A stretch of 64,000 nt of DNA from Rufibacter sp. XAAS-G3-1 (lineage in GTDB: Bacteria; Bacteroidota; Bacteroidia; Cytophagales; Hymenobacteraceae): assembly GCF_013623775.1 (NCBI RefSeq), contig NZ_JABFAM010000004.1, positions 372,001 to 436,000 on the forward strand. Direction: 5' to 3'. Made by a program: the position numbers and the translations under genes. Below are positions 25,955 through 34,183 of the stretch, one piece after another; within the stretch, counting starts at the first letter, position 1; the number at the start of each line of letters is the position of its first letter. The notes under the pieces are model-generated. The model was given only the letters and a program-made list of their open reading frames with translations, searched no databases and had not been told where the DNA came from.

Positions 25955-27010
25955 TTAGAACAACTCTGCCTTTAACAGAATGGCTCCGCCGGTCACGATT
26001 ACGTTCAGGATAGACAACGGAATCAAGATTTTCCAGCCCAGGTTCATCAACTGGTCATAGCGGAAACGCGGCAACGTCCAGCGTACCCACATGAAGAAGA
26101 AGATGAAGAAGAAAATTTTAGCGAACAACACAACCGTTCCCAAGATAGTCACCACATTGTGCGGTAAGCCCAATTGGTTCATGAACGGGAAGTTGTAACC
26201 GCCAAAGTAAAGGGTTGCCATTACCGCCGAGGCCACGAAGATGTTCACGTACTCTGCGAACAGGTACAAGCCCATGCCCATAGAGCTATACTCGGTGTGG
26301 TAACCACCTACCAACTCGGTCTCGCACTCTGGTAAGTCAAAAGGCACGCGGTTTGTCTCGGCGAAGGCACAGATAATGAAAATCAAAAAGCCTACCGGCT
26401 GATAGAAGATGTTCCAGTTCATACCAGACACGCCAAACATCTCCTGCCCTTGCTGCGCCGCGATGTCACGCATGGAAAGCGTACCCGTTACCAGCAACAG
26501 CGCAATGATGGACATCCCCATGGCCAGCTCGTAGCTGATGTTCTGGGAAGCCGCCCGGATGGCCCCTAACAAAGAGAATTTATTGTTGGAAGCCCAGCCC
26601 CCAATCATGATGCCGTACACGCCCAAGGCCACAATACCGAACACGTACAGAATCCCGATGTTCACCTCAATGGCCTGTAAGTGGATGTATTCACCGCCAA
26701 TCAGCAACGTGCCGCCAAACGGAATGACCGCGCTGGACATACAGGCCGTTAACATCGCCAACGAAGGGCCGGCAATGAACAGGAACTTGTTCGCGTTGGC
26801 CGGCACGAATTCTTCTTTGAAGAACAGTTTTACCGCATCGGCTAACGGCTGCGCCAAACCGAGCGGGCCCGCACGGTTTGGGCCTACCCGATCCTGGATG
26901 AAAGCAGCCACTTTTCGCTCAGCGTAGGTGGAGTAAGTGGCAATCAGCAACGTAATACCGAATACGGCAAAGATGATGAGCCCTTTGATTAATAAGATGT
27001 CTAACTCCAT
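25955..27010 (-). CDS. nuoH: NADH-quinone oxidoreductase subunit H
   Basis: The 351-residue membrane subunit forms the quinone chamber with NuoB and NuoD. 'ERKVAAFIQDRVGPNRAGPLGLAQPLADAVKL' region and 'AFAETNRVPFDLPECETELVGGYHTEYSSM' are the diagnostic loops with the acidic E-channel residues. It overlaps nuoG by one base (TAATG), so translation is coupled. Confidence 0.97.
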   Translation of the reverse strand: MELDILLIKGLIIFAVFGITLLIATYSTYAERKVAAFIQDRVGPNRAGPLGLAQPLADAVKLFFKEEFVPANANKFLFIAGPSLAMLTACMSSAVIPFGGTLLIGGEYIHLQAIEVNIGILYVFGIVALGVYGIMIGGWASNNKFSLLGAIRAASQNISYELAMGMSIIALLLVTGTLSMRDIAAQQGQEMFGVSGMNWNIFYQPVGFLIFIICAFAETNRVPFDLPECETELVGGYHTEYSSMGMGLYLFAEYVNIFVASAVMATLYFGGYNFPFMNQLGLPHNVVTILGTVVLFAKIFFFIFFFMWVRWTLPRFRYDQLMNLGWKILIPLSILNVIVTGGAILLKAELF

Positions 27011-28014
27011 TATACGTGTCTTCCTAGGTTAAAAGGAGTGGATTCTAAGTCTTCTTCGGTTGAGCCGGGCAAGTTCGGGATCACGTTCACGTTCAGCACC
27101 GGCAACTCGTAGTGGTTGGTGGAAATCACCGACGTACGGGCAATCTTGCGCGGCCCTTCAATGGTCCAGTCGTTGGGGTCTTTCTTGTCGAAGCGGCAGG
27201 TATTGCAGATGAACTCCTGCACCTCACCGTATTGGTCTTTGCGGCCCGTTACGCGCAACACATCGTTCCCCCGCATCCAGAGCACCACCCTGCCTGCGCA
27301 GGTGGGGCAGTCGCGGTGCGCGTCTACCGGTTTGGTGAACCACACGCGGTTCTTGAACCGGAACGTCTTATCCGTCAAGGCGCCTACCGGGCACACGTCA
27401 ATCACATTGCCGGAGAACTCGTTGTCAATCACGTTCTCAATGTAAGTCCCAATCTCGGCGGCGTCGCCCCGGCCTAGCACCCCGTGCACACGTTTCTCGG
27501 TCAACTGGTCGGCGGTGTACACGCAACGGTAGCACAAAATGCAGCGCGTCATGTGCAACTGAATGAGCGGCCCGATGTCGATTTTCTCAAAGGTGCGGCG
27601 CTCTTCCTCGTAGCGCGTGGCCGAGGTGCCGTGCTCATACGAGAAGTTCTGCAGATCACACTCGCCGGCCTGGTCGCAGATAGGGCAATCCAGGGGGTGG
27701 TTGATCAACAGCATCTCCACCACGCCTTTGCGGGCGGCTAGCACATCGGGGTTGGTGGTGTTCTCCACCACCATGCCGTCTTGTACCGGCGTAATGCAGC
27801 TCGCCACCAACTTGGGCATGGGGCGCGGGTCTTTCGCGGAGCCGGCCGCTACCCGCACCATACAGGCGCGGCATTTTCCGCCGGTTCCCTTTAAAGGGGT
27901 ATAGTAGCACATGGCCGGGGGCACTATTTCGCCGCCTATTTTACGGGCTGCGTTGAGGATGGTGGTTCCTTCCTCAACCTCCACCTCTATGCCATCAAAC
28001 GTAATTTTTACCAT
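27010..28014 (-). CDS. nuoG: Short NuoG-type iron-sulfur subunit of complex I
   Basis: The 334-residue product has an N-terminal 2Fe-2S ferredoxin domain ('CYYTPLKGTGGKCRACMVR' and 'SCITP', cluster N1b), the His/Cys-ligated cluster segment 'CPICDQAGECDLQNFSYEHG', and a 4Fe-4S site ('CILCYRCV…CPVGALTD'). A C-terminal Cys group (CPTC…CNTC) follows. The large molybdopterin-like C-terminal domain of E. coli NuoG (about 900 residues) is absent. A short form is usual in Bacteroidota, so this is not a truncation. A 334-base repeat block separates it from nuoF. Confidence 0.92.
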   Translation of the reverse strand: MVKITFDGIEVEVEEGTTILNAARKIGGEIVPPAMCYYTPLKGTGGKCRACMVRVAAGSAKDPRPMPKLVASCITPVQDGMVVENTTNPDVLAARKGVVEMLLINHPLDCPICDQAGECDLQNFSYEHGTSATRYEEERRTFEKIDIGPLIQLHMTRCILCYRCVYTADQLTEKRVHGVLGRGDAAEIGTYIENVIDNEFSGNVIDVCPVGALTDKTFRFKNRVWFTKPVDAHRDCPTCAGRVVLWMRGNDVLRVTGRKDQYGEVQEFICNTCRFDKKDPNDWTIEGPRKIARTSVISTNHYELPVLNVNVIPNLPGSTEEDLESTPFNLGRHV

Positions 28015-28086
28015 TTCAAATTATTGTTGATTGCTGGTTGTCAATTGCTCTTGACGCGCAACAAATGGCTGTTTATATATACTTGT

Positions 28087-28122
28087 GTTTTAGGCCTGTT
28101 TTCTAGGAAACAGCCTCTAAAC
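28087..28122. repeat. R palindrome copy
   Basis: GTTTTAGGCCTGTTTTC-tag-GAAACAGCCTCTAAAC, one of the best matches to the consensus. It opens the 28.0-28.35 kb repeat block. Confidence 0.8.
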
Positions 28123-28196
28123 GGCAATTCACTTTTTAACTTTCTAGCAAGAACCTTTGAGAAGTTTTACTGTCAACTACACCCTTCTCCCCATTT

Positions 28197-28285
28197 TGTC
28201 ATCCTGAAAGGATCTTGGTGGCGAACGGTAAGGACGTTTCTCGTCAGCTTTTCTAGCTTGCCCACAAGATCCTTTCAGGATGACA
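28197..28285. repeat. Palindromic element P, copy C
   Basis: TGTCATCCTGAAAGGATCTT / AAGATCCTTTCAGGATGACA form perfect 20-base terminal arms. The core contains GGTGGCGAACGG and TAGCTTGCCCACA. Unlike copies A and B it lacks the extra AACTATCT outer arms. It lies between nuoF and nuoG with R copies on both sides. Confidence 0.88.
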
Positions 28286-28304
28286 GGTGGGAGGTTTTAT
28301 GAAG

Positions 28305-28344
28305 CTGTTTCAGGCCTGCTTTCTCCAAAACAGGTCTGAAACAG
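28305..28344. repeat. R palindrome copy
   Basis: CTGTTTCAGGCCTGCTTTC-tcc-AAAACAGGTCTGAAACAG, nearly perfect, ending 5 bases before the nuoF stop codon. Confidence 0.8.
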
Positions 28345-28348
28345 ATAT

Positions 28349-29692
28349 TTATGCTAATACAGATTCAGATTTGTTGAACACCGCGCCCGGAGCCGTAGCT
28401 GCCTGCGGATGTTTCACGTGCCACTCGAATTCCTCACGGAAGTGACGAACGGCCGCCGCAACCGGCCAGGCAGCGGCATCACCCAACGGACAGATGGTGT
28501 TTCCTTCTATCTGCTTGGCCACGCTTACCAGCAGGTCAATGTCACGCATGTGGCCGTGGCCGTGCTCAATGCGGTGCAATACTTTCTCCATCCAGCCGGT
28601 TCCTTCACGGCACGGGCTGCATTGGCCGCAAGACTCGTGGTGGTAGAAACGGGCCAAAGTCCAGGTATGGCGCACAATGCAGGTTTGGTCATCCATCACG
28701 AAGAATCCGCCGGAACCTAACATGGTACCGGTGGCGAAACCTCCGTCAGAAAGCGACTCGTAGGTCATCAGGCGGTCTTCGCCGTTGGTGGTTTTCAGGA
28801 TTAACTCTTTCGGCAGAATCGGAACGGAAGAACCTCCCGCGATGACCGCTTTCATGTCACGGCCTTTCCAGATACCGCCGCAGTACTCGTCTGAGTAGAT
28901 GAATTCCTCTACGGGAACCCCCAACTCAATTTCGTACACACCTGGCTTGTTGATGTTTCCACCCGCAGAAATCAATTTGGTACCGGCGCTACGGCCAATC
29001 CCGAACTTCGCGTATTCGGCAGCGGTGTTGGTGATAATCCACGGAACAGTAGCAATGGACTCCACGTTGTTCACCACGGTCGGGCACCCGTAAAGGCCCC
29101 ACACCGCCGGGAACGGAGGCTTGTTACGCGGGTTTCCGCGCTTGCCTTCCAAAGATTCCAGCAACGCTGTTTCCTCGCCGCAGATGTACGCGCCACCGCC
29201 TGGGTGCACGTGCAAGTCCAGAGAGTAACCGCTTCCTAAGATGTTCTCGCCCAGGAAACCGTTGGCATACGCTTCCGCGATGGCTTTCTCCAGAATGCGC
29301 AGCACGTACAATAACTCACCCCGGATGTAGATATAAGAGGTGCGGGCACCCAGCGCGTAGCTAGACGTAATCATCCCCTCAATCAACAAATGCGGCAGTT
29401 TCTCCATCAGGTACCGGTCTTTGAAAGTACCCGGTTCTGATTCGTCGGCGTTGCACACTAAGTAGCGGGGCTTGCCTTCTGGCTTGGCCAAAAAGCTCCA
29501 CTTCATCCCCGTAGGGAATCCGGCACCACCCCGGCCTCTTAAGCCCGAAGCTTTCACTTCTTCCACCACTTCCTCAGGGGACATGGTTTTAATGGCTTTT
29601 TCTACCGAGGCATAGCCGCCGTGCTTGCGATATACGTCAAAGGTGTGGATGCCTTCAACGTTGATATGTTCAGTTAATAATTTTCTTCCCAT
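28349..29692 (-). CDS. nuoF: NADH-quinone oxidoreductase subunit F
   Basis: The 447-residue NADH- and FMN-binding subunit. Motifs are 'GLRGRGGAGFPTGMKW' (NADH), 'GAYICGEETALLESLEG' (FMN) and the N3 cluster ligands 'ESCGQCSPCREGTGW…GNTICPLGDA'. I chose the ATG at 29692 (MGRKLLTEHINVEG) because it has a good AAGGAAA ribosome site and a family-like start; the longer frame upstream only shadows nuoE. It overlaps nuoE by 19 bases. Confidence 0.96.
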   Translation of the reverse strand: MGRKLLTEHINVEGIHTFDVYRKHGGYASVEKAIKTMSPEEVVEEVKASGLRGRGGAGFPTGMKWSFLAKPEGKPRYLVCNADESEPGTFKDRYLMEKLPHLLIEGMITSSYALGARTSYIYIRGELLYVLRILEKAIAEAYANGFLGENILGSGYSLDLHVHPGGGAYICGEETALLESLEGKRGNPRNKPPFPAVWGLYGCPTVVNNVESIATVPWIITNTAAEYAKFGIGRSAGTKLISAGGNINKPGVYEIELGVPVEEFIYSDEYCGGIWKGRDMKAVIAGGSSVPILPKELILKTTNGEDRLMTYESLSDGGFATGTMLGSGGFFVMDDQTCIVRHTWTLARFYHHESCGQCSPCREGTGWMEKVLHRIEHGHGHMRDIDLLVSVAKQIEGNTICPLGDAAAWPVAAAVRHFREEFEWHVKHPQAATAPGAVFNKSESVLA

Positions 29693-30213
29693 GGTTTCCT
29701 TACGGTTAAGGCTTTCAGGTCTTCCAGCATCTGGTCTGCGCGGGCAGGGTTTAGGTCTTCGTAGAATTGCTCGCGAACTTGCAGCATCGGTCCGGTGCCG
29801 CAGGATGCCAGGCATTCCACGGTTTTAAGGGTAAAGTTACCGTCAGCCGAGGTCTCGCCTACTTTGCAGCCCAGACGGTTCTCCAGGTGCTCAATGAGTT
29901 GGTCAGAACCCCGCAGCATGCAAGGGCCCGTGCGGCATACTTCCAGCACGTGCTTGCCTACCGGCTTCAGGTTGAACATGGTATAGAAGGTGGCTACCTC
30001 GTATACTTCTATGGGTTGGATGTTCAGGATTTCGGCCACTTTGTCCATCACCTCTGGGCTTACCCAACCACCGAACTCCGCTTGCGCGATGTGCAGGATG
30101 GGCAAAATGGCTGATTTCTGACGGTCAGCAGGATAATGAGATAAGTAGCGCCGGATTTCGGCCATAGCCCCTTCCGAGAACTGTACTTGATTTACGCTTG
30201 CTGTTTGCTCCAT
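29674..30213 (-). CDS. nuoE: NADH-quinone oxidoreductase subunit E
   Basis: The 179-residue thioredoxin-like 2Fe-2S subunit (cluster N1a) has its four Cys ligands in 'CRTGPCMLRG' and 'VECLASCGTGP'. It forms the NADH-dehydrogenase module with NuoF and NuoG. Between it and nuoD lies the MntA-HepT pair; the distance from hepT is only about 35 bases, so co-transcription with the pair is likely. Confidence 0.96.
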   Translation of the reverse strand: MEQTASVNQVQFSEGAMAEIRRYLSHYPADRQKSAILPILHIAQAEFGGWVSPEVMDKVAEILNIQPIEVYEVATFYTMFNLKPVGKHVLEVCRTGPCMLRGSDQLIEHLENRLGCKVGETSADGNFTLKTVECLASCGTGPMLQVREQFYEDLNPARADQMLEDLKALTVRKPWEENY

Positions 30214-30248
30214 GTATTTTTTTGCTCCTAATGCTCTTTAAAGGAACA

Positions 30249-30608
30249 TTAATCGAGGTTTGTATTTAATGCGGCTATCGCATTTGCGACCACACGTTTG
30301 AGTTCAGGTAGGTTGCTTTCAATGATTTGCCACACCAACCGGTCACTCACTTTAAAGTATTCGTGCACCATCAGATTGCGGAACGCTTTCACATTGCGCC
30401 AATCAATGGAGGTATATTCTGCCTTTGTCTCTTCTGAAAGATGGCCTGCTGCCTCCCCTATTATCTCAAAGCATTTCACACAGGCCAATACCATCATGCG
30501 GTTGCTTGAGAAAGCCTCAAAGGTAACACCTTTTGTGAAGGCCTCTATTTCAGAAACAGCATCGGCGATGTGTTGCAGACGCTGAACATCACCCAGCTTA
30601 CTTCGCAT
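30249..30608 (-). CDS. hepT: HepT-like toxin (HEPN, DUF86)
   Basis: The 119-residue helical HEPN protein contains the catalytic Rx4-6H motif in 'RNLMVHEYF' (R-N-L-M-V-H-x-Y), the ribonuclease signature of HepT. The start at 30608 (MRSKLGDVQRLQHIADAV) fits family beginnings; a start 24 bases earlier is possible. It overlaps the mntA-like gene by 11 bases. In characterised MntA-HepT (type VII) systems the antitoxin inactivates HepT by adding AMP units to the tyrosine of Rx4HxY, and that tyrosine is present here. It sits within the nuo operon, in the same direction. Confidence 0.92.
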   Translation of the reverse strand: MRSKLGDVQRLQHIADAVSEIEAFTKGVTFEAFSSNRMMVLACVKCFEIIGEAAGHLSEETKAEYTSIDWRNVKAFRNLMVHEYFKVSDRLVWQIIESNLPELKRVVANAIAALNTNLD

Positions 30609-30891
30609 AAATAAGCTTCTTGTCTTTCTCAATGAAAGGCTGCAAATGGCGCGACACTCCGTCTGAGGGCACTACATCTACTTTCCGTTTCAACAATCTC
30701 TGTAAGTCCTGGTGCATTCCGAAGAACTTGTACCCAATCTGTACAGAGTAATCTAAGTCCACCAATAAATCAATGTCACTGCCAGCATCTGCTTCGCCAC
30801 GGGCATAAGACCCAAACAGGTAGGCATTTAAAACGGGCTGCTCTTTGAAGTACTCCCGAATCTTTTCCAACTCCTGTTCTGTCAGTTCCAT
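30598..30891 (-). CDS. mntA: MntA-like nucleotidyltransferase antitoxin
   Basis: The 97-residue minimal nucleotidyltransferase has the motif 'GSYARGEADAGSDIDLLVD', i.e. GSxARGxAxxxSDxDLxV with both metal-binding aspartates, and a third Asp in 'RKVDVV'. All active-site residues look intact, so the AMPylating antitoxin function is plausible. Antitoxin-then-toxin order, 11-base overlap with hepT, and a 12-base gap from the nuoD stop indicate that the pair is expressed from the nuo transcript. Confidence 0.92.
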   Translation of the reverse strand: MELTEQELEKIREYFKEQPVLNAYLFGSYARGEADAGSDIDLLVDLDYSVQIGYKFFGMHQDLQRLLKRKVDVVPSDGVSRHLQPFIEKDKKLIYAK

Positions 30892-30903
30892 GGCTATTTC
30901 ATT

Positions 30904-32118
30904 TTATGCGTCCAGCTCGCCGGCAATCACGTTCATGGAAGAAAGGATCACAATCGCATCTGACAACTGGGTGCCCACCACCATCTCCGGATAGGCCTGG
31001 TAATAGATAAAGCAAGGTCTTCTGAAATGCAGGCGGTACGGCGTACGGCCTCCGTCAGACACTAAATAGAACCCAAGCTCACCGTTTCCGCCTTCCACCG
31101 AGTGGTACACTTCGCCTACCGGTGCGTCAATCTCGCCCATCACAATCTTGAAGTGATAGATAAGTGCTTCCATGTTGCGGTACACGTCCTGCTTTGGCGG
31201 CAGGTAGAACTCCGGGGCGTCGGCGTGGAACGGCCCTTCTGGCAGGTTGTCCATGGCCTGCTGGATGATGCGCAAGCTCTGCCAGATTTCCTCGTTACGC
31301 ACCATAAAGCGGTCGTAGGTGTCGCCCTTGGTACCTACTGGAATCTCGAAATCGAAGTCCTGGTAAGAAGAGTAAGGGTTCATGACGCGCACGTCATAAT
31401 CCACACCCGCGGCTCTTAGGTTAGGGCCGGTAAAGCCGTAGTTCAAGGCGCGCTCTGCGGTGATGGGCCCCACGTTCTCCACCCGGTCAATGAAAATCCG
31501 GTTGCGGTTGAACAGGGTCTCAAACTCGGTCATTACTTTAGGGAAGTCGCGCAGGAAATCTCTGATCTTCTGGATGGCTACCGGAGACAAATCGCGTTCC
31601 ATGCCGCCTACTCTACCCATGTTGGTAGTCAAGCGGGCACCGCAGATTTCCTCGTAGATTTCATAGATTTTCTCTCTTTCCTGAAAAACGTACAGGAAGC
31701 CCGTGAAGGCTCCGGTATCCACACCCAAGATAGAGTTGCAAATCAAGTGGTCGGCAATACGGGCCAGTTCCATCACGATTACCCGGATGTACTCGGCACG
31801 TTTGGGAACGGTCACGCCCAACAGCTTCTCTACTGTCATCCACCAGCCCATGTTGTTGATGGGCGAGGAGCAGTAGTTCATGCGGTCGGTAAGCGGGGTG
31901 ATTTGGTAAAAGTTACGGCGCTCCGCGATTTTCTCGAAGGCGCGGTGGATGTACCCAATCGTCGGCACGCCAGACACAATCTTCTCGCCATCCATTTGCA
32001 GGATGTTCTGGAAGATGCCGTGCGTGGCAGGGTGCGTAGGTCCTAAATTCAGAGTAGTTAGCTCCTGCATGTAGGAATCTGGGGTAACTATCTGGGTATT
32101 CTGTTTGGCTAACTCCAT
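30904..32118 (-). CDS. nuoD: NADH-quinone oxidoreductase subunit D
   Basis: The 404-residue 49-kDa-type quinone-site subunit is related to NiFe-hydrogenase large subunits but lacks the nickel cysteines. Motifs are 'LNLGPTHPATHG', 'IGYIHRAFEK', 'RMNYCSSPINNMGW' and 'GRTPYRLHFRRPCF'. It docks with NuoB and NuoH. The next gene of the standard order, nuoE, is displaced by the MntA-HepT pair. Confidence 0.97.
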   Translation of the reverse strand: MELAKQNTQIVTPDSYMQELTTLNLGPTHPATHGIFQNILQMDGEKIVSGVPTIGYIHRAFEKIAERRNFYQITPLTDRMNYCSSPINNMGWWMTVEKLLGVTVPKRAEYIRVIVMELARIADHLICNSILGVDTGAFTGFLYVFQEREKIYEIYEEICGARLTTNMGRVGGMERDLSPVAIQKIRDFLRDFPKVMTEFETLFNRNRIFIDRVENVGPITAERALNYGFTGPNLRAAGVDYDVRVMNPYSSYQDFDFEIPVGTKGDTYDRFMVRNEEIWQSLRIIQQAMDNLPEGPFHADAPEFYLPPKQDVYRNMEALIYHFKIVMGEIDAPVGEVYHSVEGGNGELGFYLVSDGGRTPYRLHFRRPCFIYYQAYPEMVVGTQLSDAIVILSSMNVIAGELDA

Positions 32119-32190
32119 GTGGGAACTTAGTAGAGAGCAGAAACGCCGGCGGCCTTGTCTCTAGAGCAAAGCCGGGGGCATTTATGAAGT

Positions 32191-32697
32191 TTATCTTCCG
32201 AAGAAGGTATTGATCTTGTCTTCGCGGGTCTGGTCTTCCAGCGGGAACTCCTTGCGCATAGGAAACGCCTCCATCTCCTCCACATTGAGAATGCGGATAA
32301 GGTTGGGGTGGCCCTCAAAGCGGATGCCGTAGAAGTCAAAGGTTTCACGCTCCATCCAGTTGGCCGTTTGGTACAGGTTGGTGGCCGTTGGCACCACGGC
32401 ATCGTCTTCCGAGAAGAAGATTTTGATACGCAGCCGCACGTTGTGCACCAGGCTGTGCAGGTGGTAAATCACGCCTAATTCCTGCCCTTTGCTATCTGGG
32501 TAATGGATACCGCATAAAGTGGTCAGGAACTGGAATTGCAGGAAAGCATCATCATACAAGGCCTGTAGCATTGGGATGATGTTTTCCCGGGTAGTGGTCA
32601 CGGTCACGAGCCCGTAAGGCTCATGCATATCAAACAACTGGTCGCCAAATTTCTCTTGCAGCGTTTGTACCAGCAGTTCATTGGTTAGTTCGGCCAT
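32191..32697 (-). CDS. nuoC: NADH-quinone oxidoreductase subunit C
   Basis: The 168-residue 30-kDa-type subunit is defined by 'ANWMERETFDFYGIRFEGHPNLIRIL', the family signature, plus 'MRKEFPLEDQTREDK' at the C-terminus. It is separate from nuoD (no CD fusion), with a 72-base gap between them. Confidence 0.96.
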   Translation of the reverse strand: MAELTNELLVQTLQEKFGDQLFDMHEPYGLVTVTTTRENIIPMLQALYDDAFLQFQFLTTLCGIHYPDSKGQELGVIYHLHSLVHNVRLRIKIFFSEDDAVVPTATNLYQTANWMERETFDFYGIRFEGHPNLIRILNVEEMEAFPMRKEFPLEDQTREDKINTFFGR

Positions 32698-32699
32698 GC

Positions 32700-33254
32700 T
32701 TATTTAATGTTGTAAGAAGCCAGTAATGCTTGATATTCCGGGGAGTTCCGGCGGCGGATAGACTCGTTCTCGGCTAAATCCTGAATGCGCATCAAACCAT
32801 CCAGAATCTGCTCAGGGCGCGGCGGGCAACCGGGCACGTACACGTCTACCGGTATAATGCGGTCAATGCCTTGCAACACGCTGTAAGAGTCAAAGATACC
32901 ACCGCTGGTAGCGCAGGCGCCTACGGCGATTACCCAACGGGGCTCAGCCATCTGCTCATACACCTGTTTCACCACCGGCCCCATTTTCTTGGCAATTGTC
33001 CCCATCACCATCAGCAAATCGGCCTGGCGGGGCGAGAAACTGGGGCGCTCAGACCCGAAACGGGAAATATCATAGTGCGAGCCCATGGTAGCCATGTACT
33101 CAATACCGCAGCAGGAAGTAGCAAACGGCAACGGCCACAAAGAGTGCTTACGGGCCAGACCTACTACTTTCTCCAGGGAAGTGGCGAAAAAGCCGGTTCC
33201 TTCAACCCCTTCTGGGGCGTCTACCATGGTTAAATTGCTATTGTTATCGCTCAT
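32700..33254 (-). CDS. nuoB: NADH-quinone oxidoreductase subunit B
   Basis: The 184-residue subunit carries terminal cluster N2. The tandem cysteines are in '[12 protein letters not shown]' and the other ligands in '[11 protein letters not shown]' and '[13 protein letters not shown]'. It ends two bases before nuoC. An R copy lies between it and nuoA. Confidence 0.97.
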   Translation of the reverse strand: MSDNNSNLTMVDAPEGVEGTGFFATSLEKVVGLARKHSLWPLPFATSCCGIEYMATMGSHYDISRFGSERPSFSPRQADLLMVMGTIAKKMGPVVKQVYEQMAEPRWVIAVGACATSGGIFDSYSVLQGIDRIIPVDVYVPGCPPRPEQILDGLMRIQDLAENESIRRRNSPEYQALLASYNIK

Positions 33255-33258
33255 GAGT

Positions 33259-33295
33259 CGTTTTCGCTTAGTTTTCAGAAAAACAGGCCAGAAAC
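33259..33295. repeat. R palindrome copy
   Basis: CGTTTTCGCTTAGTTTTC-ag-AAAAACAGGCCAGAAAC, in the nuoA-nuoB gap. Confidence 0.65.
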
Positions 33296-33358
33296 CGGCC
33301 TCTTCCTGAACACCTTATCGCCTGTAAAAGTTTGCTGGTATTCCCGCGAATTCAGATG

Positions 33359-33742
33359 CTATTCCCACTTAAGAACGCCTTTCTTGATCACGTAGAAGAA
33401 GCCGGTCAGAAGCAGTCCCATGAACATGAGCATCCAGACGAAACCATCCAGCCCTAACGCTCTGAAATTCACTGCCCACGGATAGAGGAAAATCACCTCC
33501 ACGTCAAACAGCACGAACAGGATGGCGATCAGGAAATACTTGATAGAGACGGGGGCCCGGGCATCGCCTTTGGATTCAATGCCGCATTCCCAGGAGGCGT
33601 TTTTCACCGCGCTCTTGCGTTTGGGGCCAATGTTGTGGGTGACCACCATGGCGAAAACCACAAAACCAAGGGCCGCCAGAAACTGAATCACGATGGGCAG
33701 GTAGTCACTGGGCAAATATTGAGCAGGGATTGTTGTTTCCAT
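33359..33742 (-). CDS. nuoA: NADH-quinone oxidoreductase subunit A
   Basis: The 127-residue, three-helix subunit has 'SWECGIESKGDARAPVSIKYFLIAILFVLFDVEVIFLYPWA', shown here only by its hallmark pieces: the WECG loop at the quinone site and the FDVEVIFLYPW helix with its buried acidic pair. First gene of the operon, 20 bases downstream of a convincing promoter. Confidence 0.95.
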   Translation of the reverse strand: METTIPAQYLPSDYLPIVIQFLAALGFVVFAMVVTHNIGPKRKSAVKNASWECGIESKGDARAPVSIKYFLIAILFVLFDVEVIFLYPWAVNFRALGLDGFVWMLMFMGLLLTGFFYVIKKGVLKWE

Positions 33743-33761
33743 AGTATACAGATATTTGGTG

Positions 33762-33792
33762 CAAAATTAGACACTTAAACCTAAGATTCAAA
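33762..33792 (-). promoter_or_regulatory. nuo operon promoter
   Basis: On the minus strand TTTG (33789-33792), 19 bases, then TAATTTTG (33762-33769): an exact match to the Bacteroidota -33 TTTG / -7 TAnnTTTG pattern, about 20 bases before the nuoA ATG. Confidence 0.8.
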
Positions 33793-33951
33793 CTAAAAAG
33801 AAGTTTGCACTTTTGGTTGGAGCCACTATTTAAACAAACGAACAGCCGTTCTGAATATTTTACAAAATCAACAGTCTGCAACCTGTAATTTTTAAATTAA
33901 TTAGAATTAATTAGTGATTCTTGCAATATTTCATAAAATTTAGACACTTAA

Positions 33952-34020
33952 TGGGAACGAGTGTTGGAATTACACTCTAGCAAGCGGAGAAGTGTCCCTC
34001 CATTCCCCCGCTTGCTTTTT
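33952..34020 (+). ncRNA. Candidate small RNA with intrinsic terminator
   Basis: A hairpin GAGTG…CACTC is followed by AGCAAGCGG…CCGCTTGCT-TTTTT (33979-34020), the usual 3' end of a small RNA, with no reading frame feeding it. It lies in the divergent gap between nuoA and the next plus-strand gene. No strong promoter was identified. It could also be a leftover terminator. Confidence 0.3.
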
Positions 34021-34044
34021 AAGTAAGTTTTCTTCACACTGATA

Positions 34045-34074
34045 AAAGCCCGGTTATTTTAGCTGGGCTTTTTC
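34045..34074 (+). terminator. Second terminator-like hairpin in the nuoA upstream gap
   Basis: AAAGCCCGG…CTGGGCTTTTT, 25 bases after the previous hairpin. It would insulate the gene at 34184. Confidence 0.6.
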
Positions 34075-34183
34075 CATGCAGGCAACGCTTGAAATCAATG
34101 GGCTCGGCGTTACCTTTGCCTCCGTCAGGACTTAACGGCCCAGAATTTGCATTGGCCTGTTACGCCATTTTAGACGTGTTTTT

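Noticed and set aside
27010-28014. NuoG as a truncated gene
   Set aside because: The short form without the molybdopterin-like domain is the usual one in Bacteroidota, and start, clusters and stop are intact.
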